A DNA stretch of 10,768 bases from the NCBI GenBank assembly GCA_024644775.1, contig JAHEHB010000169.1, positions 1 through 10,768 of the forward strand, read 5' to 3'. The notes beneath the pieces were generated by a model, which was not told where the DNA came from, did not search any database, and was given only the letters and a program-made list of their open reading frames with translations. This DNA comes from Deltaproteobacteria bacterium. GTDB taxonomy: Bacteria > Desulfobacterota > Desulfobacteria > Desulfobacterales > SURF-15. The position numbers and the translations under genes were made by a program. Shown here in pieces: positions 8,350 to 10,768 of this stretch (position 1 is the stretch's first letter; each line of letters begins with the position of its first letter).

Positions 8350-8414
8350 AATTGAAAATTTTCTGCTCAATCAATCTCCCAATCAATCTCTCAATTAATC
8401 CCATTGATAAATAG
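8346..8414 (+). CDS. Possible 22-codon coupling ORF with internal repeat
   Basis: ATG 8346 overlaps the methyltransferase stop as ATGA, and the frame ends with TAG at 8412-8414, 4 nt before ATG 8419. The peptide begins MKLKIFC and contains SINLPINLSINP, which is encoded by the 12-nt triplicate. It resembles no peptide family I know. The following radical SAM gene has no Shine-Dalgarno, so translation through this ORF and re-initiation could be how it is expressed. That is inference, and a chance ORF of this size is quite possible. Confidence 0.3.
   Translation: MKLKIFCSINLPINLSINPIDK
8368..8403 (+). repeat. Three tandem copies of a 12-nt repeat
   Basis: Copies are CAATCAATCTCC (8368-8379), CAATCAATCTCT (8380-8391) and the more diverged CAATTAATCCCA (8392-8403). 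The unit is a multiple of three and sits just upstream of the second B12 radical SAM gene. Copy number may vary between strains. Confidence 0.7.
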
Positions 8415-8418
8415 AACA

Positions 8419-9738
8419 ATGAAAGTTTTGTTGATCAACTCCCCCATTCGACTCGATGCACTGCCGAGCTGCATTCCCTATGGGTTAGCCACTGTTGCCG
8501 GTACCTTGAGGAATGCTGGATTCGACGTTGAGATCTATGACATCAATGCGGAAAGGCCATCCCAGGAACAAATCGTTCAACACTTGAAGAAAATGCAATG
8601 GGATATCGTTGGTCTTTCTGGTCTAATTACAACCTATAAGTTCCAAAAATGGTTAATACCAAAACTAAAAACCATCCACCCCCATGCGTCCGTTATATCG
8701 GGCGGCGGGCTTGCCACAACCAATAGCCCGCTGTTGTTTGGTCAAACCGATATCGATATTACAGCACTTGGAGAAGGTGAACAGTCCATGCTGGAACTTT
8801 GTCAGACGTTAAAGGAAGGGGGAAATTTAGATAAAGTGGCGGGTATATGGTTCCGGGAAAATGGGCATATCGTAAGAAATGCACCCAGAAAAAACATCGA
8901 AAATTTGGATGCGATTCCCTATCCTGCCTGGGATCTGTTGCCTATGGAAACTTATCTAAAAAATCACATTTGGGGGGATGTAGCGAACAATTCTTCTGGT
9001 TTTCGACGAGACATTAAAATCACTCGCAGCATGAACATCATTTCAAGCCGCGGGTGCCCGTTTTCATGCCGATACTGTTATCATCTTTTCGGACGCTCGA
9101 ACTTTCGATATCGGTCTGTTGAAAATGTTGTCGCTGAAATCGAGATACTTGTGGACCGCTATGGGGTCGATTTTATCGGATTTGTAGATGACAACATGAT
9201 GGCTTCTGAAACACGGATGTCCGCATTTTGCGATCTTATGGAAAAAAAGCGTTTTCCGATTACCTGGGGATGCCATGGCCGGGTCAACAACGCCAAACCG
9301 GAATTGCTTCACCGGATGGCGGAAACCGGGTGCGTCTGGATCGGTTATGGCATCGAATCGGGCAGTCAGAAAATTTTACATACCATGAATAAAAAAACAA
9401 CGGTGGAGAATGCAAAACAGGCGATCCGAAACACCCGAACAGCCGGTATCTATCCAAATACCACTTTCATTTTCGGATATCCGGGCGAAACCCGTAAAAC
9501 CATTCAGGAGACCATCGATTTCAAAAAAGACCTTGAAATCGAATGCGGATCTTTTTTCGCAACTCCCTATCCGGAAACTCCGCTGTACAACCAGATAAGA
9601 TCCCGTATTCATGATGAAGAAGAATTTATTCGATCTTTAGGAAATGCGACGCAATTTACCATCAACCTTACCGATTTCGATGATAATACCCTGTTTGAAC
9701 TCAAGAATGCCATGGATGAAAATCGGGATGTGGTCTGA
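8419..9738 (+). CDS. B12-binding-domain radical SAM protein
   Basis: Second cobalamin-type radical SAM enzyme, about 439 residues, with the normal two-domain layout and no C-terminal extension. The N-terminal B12-binding-like domain runs from MKVLLINSP through AGFDVEIYDIN (33-43), WDIVGLSGLITTY (61-73), VISGGG (92-97) and LGEGEQSM (118-125). No DxHxxG is visible. The radical SAM motif is SSRGCPFSCRYCYH with C213, C217 and C220, followed by FIGFVDDNMM, IGYGIESGSQ and FIFGYPGET, all typical. The preferred start is ATG 8419. TTG 8404 would add MINRT but lacks a ribosome binding site, and the protein from 8419 already begins with the first beta strand. No Shine-Dalgarno is visible for either start, which suggests coupling to the short ORF just upstream. 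Family members C-methylate or rearrange many substrates; a glycan or sugar precursor is inferred from context only. Confidence 0.9.
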   Translation: MKVLLINSPIRLDALPSCIPYGLATVAGTLRNAGFDVEIYDINAERPSQEQIVQHLKKMQWDIVGLSGLITTYKFQKWLIPKLKTIHPHASVISGGGLATTNSPLLFGQTDIDITALGEGEQSMLELCQTLKEGGNLDKVAGIWFRENGHIVRNAPRKNIENLDAIPYPAWDLLPMETYLKNHIWGDVANNSSGFRRDIKITRSMNIISSRGCPFSCRYCYHLFGRSNFRYRSVENVVAEIEILVDRYGVDFIGFVDDNMMASETRMSAFCDLMEKKRFPITWGCHGRVNNAKPELLHRMAETGCVWIGYGIESGSQKILHTMNKKTTVENAKQAIRNTRTAGIYPNTTFIFGYPGETRKTIQETIDFKKDLEIECGSFFATPYPETPLYNQIRSRIHDEEEFIRSLGNATQFTINLTDFDDNTLFELKNAMDENRDVV

Positions 9739-9805
9739 GATTCGGACGCGGATGGACACAGATTGAAAGTGTTGAGAAGAGGAAAATTAAGTGATGATTA
9801 CTGAC

Positions 9806-9834
9806 TTGACACATGCCCCAGCATGTGGTATGCT
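9806..9834 (+). promoter_or_regulatory. Sigma70-type promoter of the toxin-antitoxin pair
   Basis: A perfect -35 TTGACA (9806-9811) is separated by exactly 17 nt from -10 TATGCT (9829-9834), which matches four of the six consensus bases. It lies 57 nt before the antitoxin start. Because it overlaps the inverted repeats, repressor binding there would block RNA polymerase, as expected for an autoregulated toxin-antitoxin operon. Confidence 0.8.
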
Positions 9835-9868
9835 TTTTTCAGTATTTTGCATACCAATAAACGCATAC
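9810..9868 (+). promoter_or_regulatory. Putative antitoxin operator with five GCAT(A/G)(C/T) half-sites
   Basis: A perfect inverted repeat, CACATGC (9810-9816) and GCATGTG (9821-9827), fills the promoter spacer. A second, TGGTATGC (9826-9833) and GCATACCA (9849-9856), overlaps the -10. A fifth half-site, GCATAC, is at 9863-9868. Binding by the AbrB-type antitoxin, alone or with its toxin, is the natural inference. The half-sites are directly visible, but the binding protein is not proven. Confidence 0.65.
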
Positions 9869-9879
9869 ACAATGAATTC

Positions 9880-9883
9880 GGAG
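9880..9883 (+). promoter_or_regulatory. Ribosome binding site of the antitoxin
   Basis: GGAG lies 7 nt before ATG 9891, at good spacing, and fixes the antitoxin start. Confidence 0.65.
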
Positions 9884-9890
9884 ATAACCA

Positions 9891-10124
9891 ATGAGCAAAG
9901 TAACCGTAAAATATCAGATAACGATACCCAAAGAAATTAGAAAAGCTATGAATATTATGCCGGGCATCATTGTTGGATTTGAACAAAAAGCCGGTAAATT
10001 TTATCTTGTTAAAAACAATAATATTAACCCTATTGATAAATGGCGCGGCGGTTTAAAGTTGAACAAGACAACGGATGAAATTATGACCGATCTGAGGGGA
10101 TACGAAATTGAAGGTATCGATTGA
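9891..10124 (+). CDS. AbrB/SpoVT-type antitoxin (VapB-like)
   Basis: A 77-residue DNA-binding antitoxin. Residues 4-43 form a swapped-hairpin AbrB domain: VTVKYQITIPKEIRKAMNI, then the turn and second hairpin VGFEQKAGKFYLVKN. The tail from about 50, DKWRGGLKL...TTDEIMTDLRG, matches toxin-neutralising tails of VapB antitoxins that pair with PIN toxins. It should bind its own promoter through the AbrB domain and block the toxin active site with the tail. It starts 57 nt after the promoter -10 and overlaps the toxin by 17 nt, so the pair is one transcript with coupled translation. The coding sequence is visibly AT-richer than the glycan genes around it, which suggests separate acquisition. Confidence 0.9.
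   Translation: MSKVTVKYQITIPKEIRKAMNIMPGIIVGFEQKAGKFYLVKNNNINPIDKWRGGLKLNKTTDEIMTDLRGYEIEGID
10094..10099 (+). promoter_or_regulatory. Ribosome binding site for the toxin TTG start
   Basis: GAGGGG inside the antitoxin coding sequence lies 8 nt before TTG 10108. It supports the non-ATG start; no ATG exists before the essential D6 of the PIN domain. Confidence 0.65.
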
Positions 10125-10590
10125 TACTTGCATACTATTAGATCTGCTTCTTGATCAACGCCAAGATAGTATCGGAAAACTAGAAAAGCACCATCAGGAT
10201 CACGATGAACTTATCATCTGCGGCTTGGTTTATGGTGAACTTTATCCCTTTTTTGTAGATGGCAAAATGAATATCGACCTGTTTCTTTCCGAAATAGACA
10301 TAAAAGTGGAGGATTTCACAAAACACGATTTTGGTTATGCTGGGACAAAATGGCGAGTATACTGTAAAAAAAGGCGATTTAGATGCCCCTCTTGCGGCAA
10401 TTTAATTCAGTTAAATTGTTCTCATTGTCACGAGAAACTCAGTTTTCGACAACACATCATATCCGATTTTATTATTGGAGCTTTTTCAGAATTACATGCT
10501 GATGGCATACTGACAAGAGATTATGGTTATTACAAAACCTACTTTCCTAAACTGAAGCGGCTAGCTAAATTCCATTTCAATTCCACATAA
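10108..10590 (+). CDS. PIN-domain toxin (VapC-like) with inserted zinc ribbon
   Basis: A predicted magnesium-dependent RNase of the VapC type, which stops translation by cutting RNA when not neutralised. PIN acidic residues are visible: D6 in SIDTCILLDLL, E44 in VYGELYPF, D120 in ISDFIIGA and D138 in TRDYGYY. C-terminal KTYFPKL is typical of the subfamily. Between the helix ending KWRVYCKKRRF and the D120 helix lies a four-cysteine unit, C93-x2-C96-x7-C104-x2-C107, which looks like a rubredoxin-type zinc ribbon in a place that is usually a short basic loop. The length of 160 residues exceeds the usual 125-140 by about the size of that insert. The start is TTG 10108, 8 nt after GAGGGG at 10094-10099, inside the antitoxin gene. 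The RNA target cannot be read from sequence. The insert may stabilise the fold or contact RNA. Confidence 0.9.
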   Translation: MKVSIDTCILLDLLLDQRQDSIGKLEKHHQDHDELIICGLVYGELYPFFVDGKMNIDLFLSEIDIKVEDFTKHDFGYAGTKWRVYCKKRRFRCPSCGNLIQLNCSHCHEKLSFRQHIISDFIIGAFSELHADGILTRDYGYYKTYFPKLKRLAKFHFNST

Positions 10591-10622
10591 TCCCCCGCTA
10601 CAAATCACAACCGTTTATTATC

Positions 10623-10761
10623 ATCTCGAAAAAAGTGAATTGATCTCGGAAAATCACAGATGCGATCCTATCTTTTCAAAGGCACGGATCGACCCTACGA
10701 CTGCCCCGCGTCAACCGATGATGAAATAGCACCCGTTTTTCTGATCGGTTTTCCGAGATCA
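10623..10761 (+). repeat. ATCTCGRAAAA elements: direct pair and 13-bp inverted copy
   Basis: ATCTCGAAAAA (10623-10633) and ATCTCGGAAAA (10643-10653) are direct repeats exactly 20 nt apart, about two helical turns. The second, as TGATCTCGGAAAA (10641-10653), has a perfect 13-bp inverted match, TTTTCCGAGATCA, at 10749-10761. The first two copies lie upstream of the sulfotransferase start. The inverted copy is inside its phosphosulfate-binding motif codons, so an RNA hairpin with a 95-nt loop around the start is possible. Function unproven. Confidence 0.55.
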
Positions 10762-10768
10762 GGAACGA
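10660..10768 (+). CDS. Sulfotransferase, N-terminal part (runs off the right edge)
   Basis: From ATG 10660 the frame is open to the last base, giving 36 residues that begin MRSYLFKGTDRPYD and end APVFLIGFPRSGT. The last segment is the 5'-phosphosulfate-binding strand-loop-helix motif of PAPS-dependent sulfotransferases (GFPRSGT-type), the most conserved part of that family. The enzyme would move sulfate from PAPS to a hydroxyl or amine, probably of a carbohydrate given the cluster. An in-frame TGA at 10636-10638 limits the start, and ATG 10660 is the only standard start available. The ribosome binding site is weak (CGGA about 9 nt upstream). Two ATCTCGRAAAA elements precede it. Family assignment rests on one short motif, but that motif is distinctive. 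Confidence 0.72.
   Translation, partial: MRSYLFKGTDRPYDCPASTDDEIAPVFLIGFPRSGT

Noticed and set aside
8368..8403. CRISPR-like array
   Set aside because: The 12-nt units are contiguous with no spacers and are too short.
8404..8418. TTG 8404 as start of the second B12 radical SAM gene
   Set aside because: It adds five residues without a ribosome binding site, while ATG 8419 begins exactly at the usual MKVLLINSP start of the family.
9739..9805. Rho-independent terminator after the second B12 radical SAM gene
   Set aside because: No GC-rich hairpin followed by a T run is visible; the T run at 9834-9839 belongs to the promoter/operator region.
10591..10640. Terminator after the toxin gene
   Set aside because: No convincing stem-loop with a T tract was found.

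Overview
The window is one strand of a bacterial surface-glycan (or glycosylated-product) biosynthesis locus. Every convincing gene lies on the + strand, mostly with short gaps or overlaps. The base composition is moderate, and the gene set combines three radical SAM enzymes with methyltransferases, a GT4 glycosyltransferase and an AsnB-type amidotransferase. This fits an anaerobic or microaerophilic bacterium, and Desulfobacterota-like lineages often look like this. That placement is only an inference, because the window holds no marker gene.

Layout: (1) 17-934, radical SAM/SPASM protein, whose frame is open to the left edge. (2) 1020-2753, B12-binding radical SAM protein with an extra C-terminal nucleotide-binding-like domain. 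(3) 2796-3560, class I methyltransferase. (4) 3550-4323, NodB-like polysaccharide deacetylase interrupted by one in-frame amber codon right before its RHDVD motif. (5) 4353-6284, glutamine-hydrolysing asparagine synthase-like amidotransferase. (6) 6298-7524, GT4 glycosyltransferase. (7) 7573-8349, second class I methyltransferase. (8) 8346-8414, possible 22-codon coupling ORF containing a triplicated 12-nt repeat. (9) 8419-9738, second B12-binding radical SAM protein. (10) 9739-9890, strong promoter with a cluster of GCAT(A/G)(C/T) half-sites. (11) 9891-10590, AbrB-type antitoxin and PIN-domain toxin; the toxin carries an inserted four-cysteine zinc ribbon. (12) 10660 to the right edge, start of a sulfotransferase, cut by the window after its 5'-phosphosulfate-binding motif.

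How the parts may work together (inference): the glycosyltransferase builds a glycan. The deacetylase, amidotransferase, two methyltransferases, radical SAM enzymes and sulfotransferase would decorate it by N-deacetylation, amidation, O-/N-methylation, C-methylation or radical rearrangement, and sulfation. The toxin-antitoxin pair sits between decoration genes with its own promoter. It is AT-richer than its neighbours and looks like a separately acquired accessory module.

Most worth a second look: the amber-interrupted deacetylase (pseudogene, readthrough, or pyrrolysine/suppressor decoding); the amber stop of the first B12 radical SAM gene, which is in frame with the next gene; the zinc-ribbon PIN toxin and its five-half-site operator; the small repeat-containing ORF; and repeated ATCTCGRAAAA elements around the sulfotransferase start. 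No rRNA, tRNA, CRISPR array, insertion sequence or convincing rho-independent terminator was seen. No stretch over 300 bases lacks a gene.
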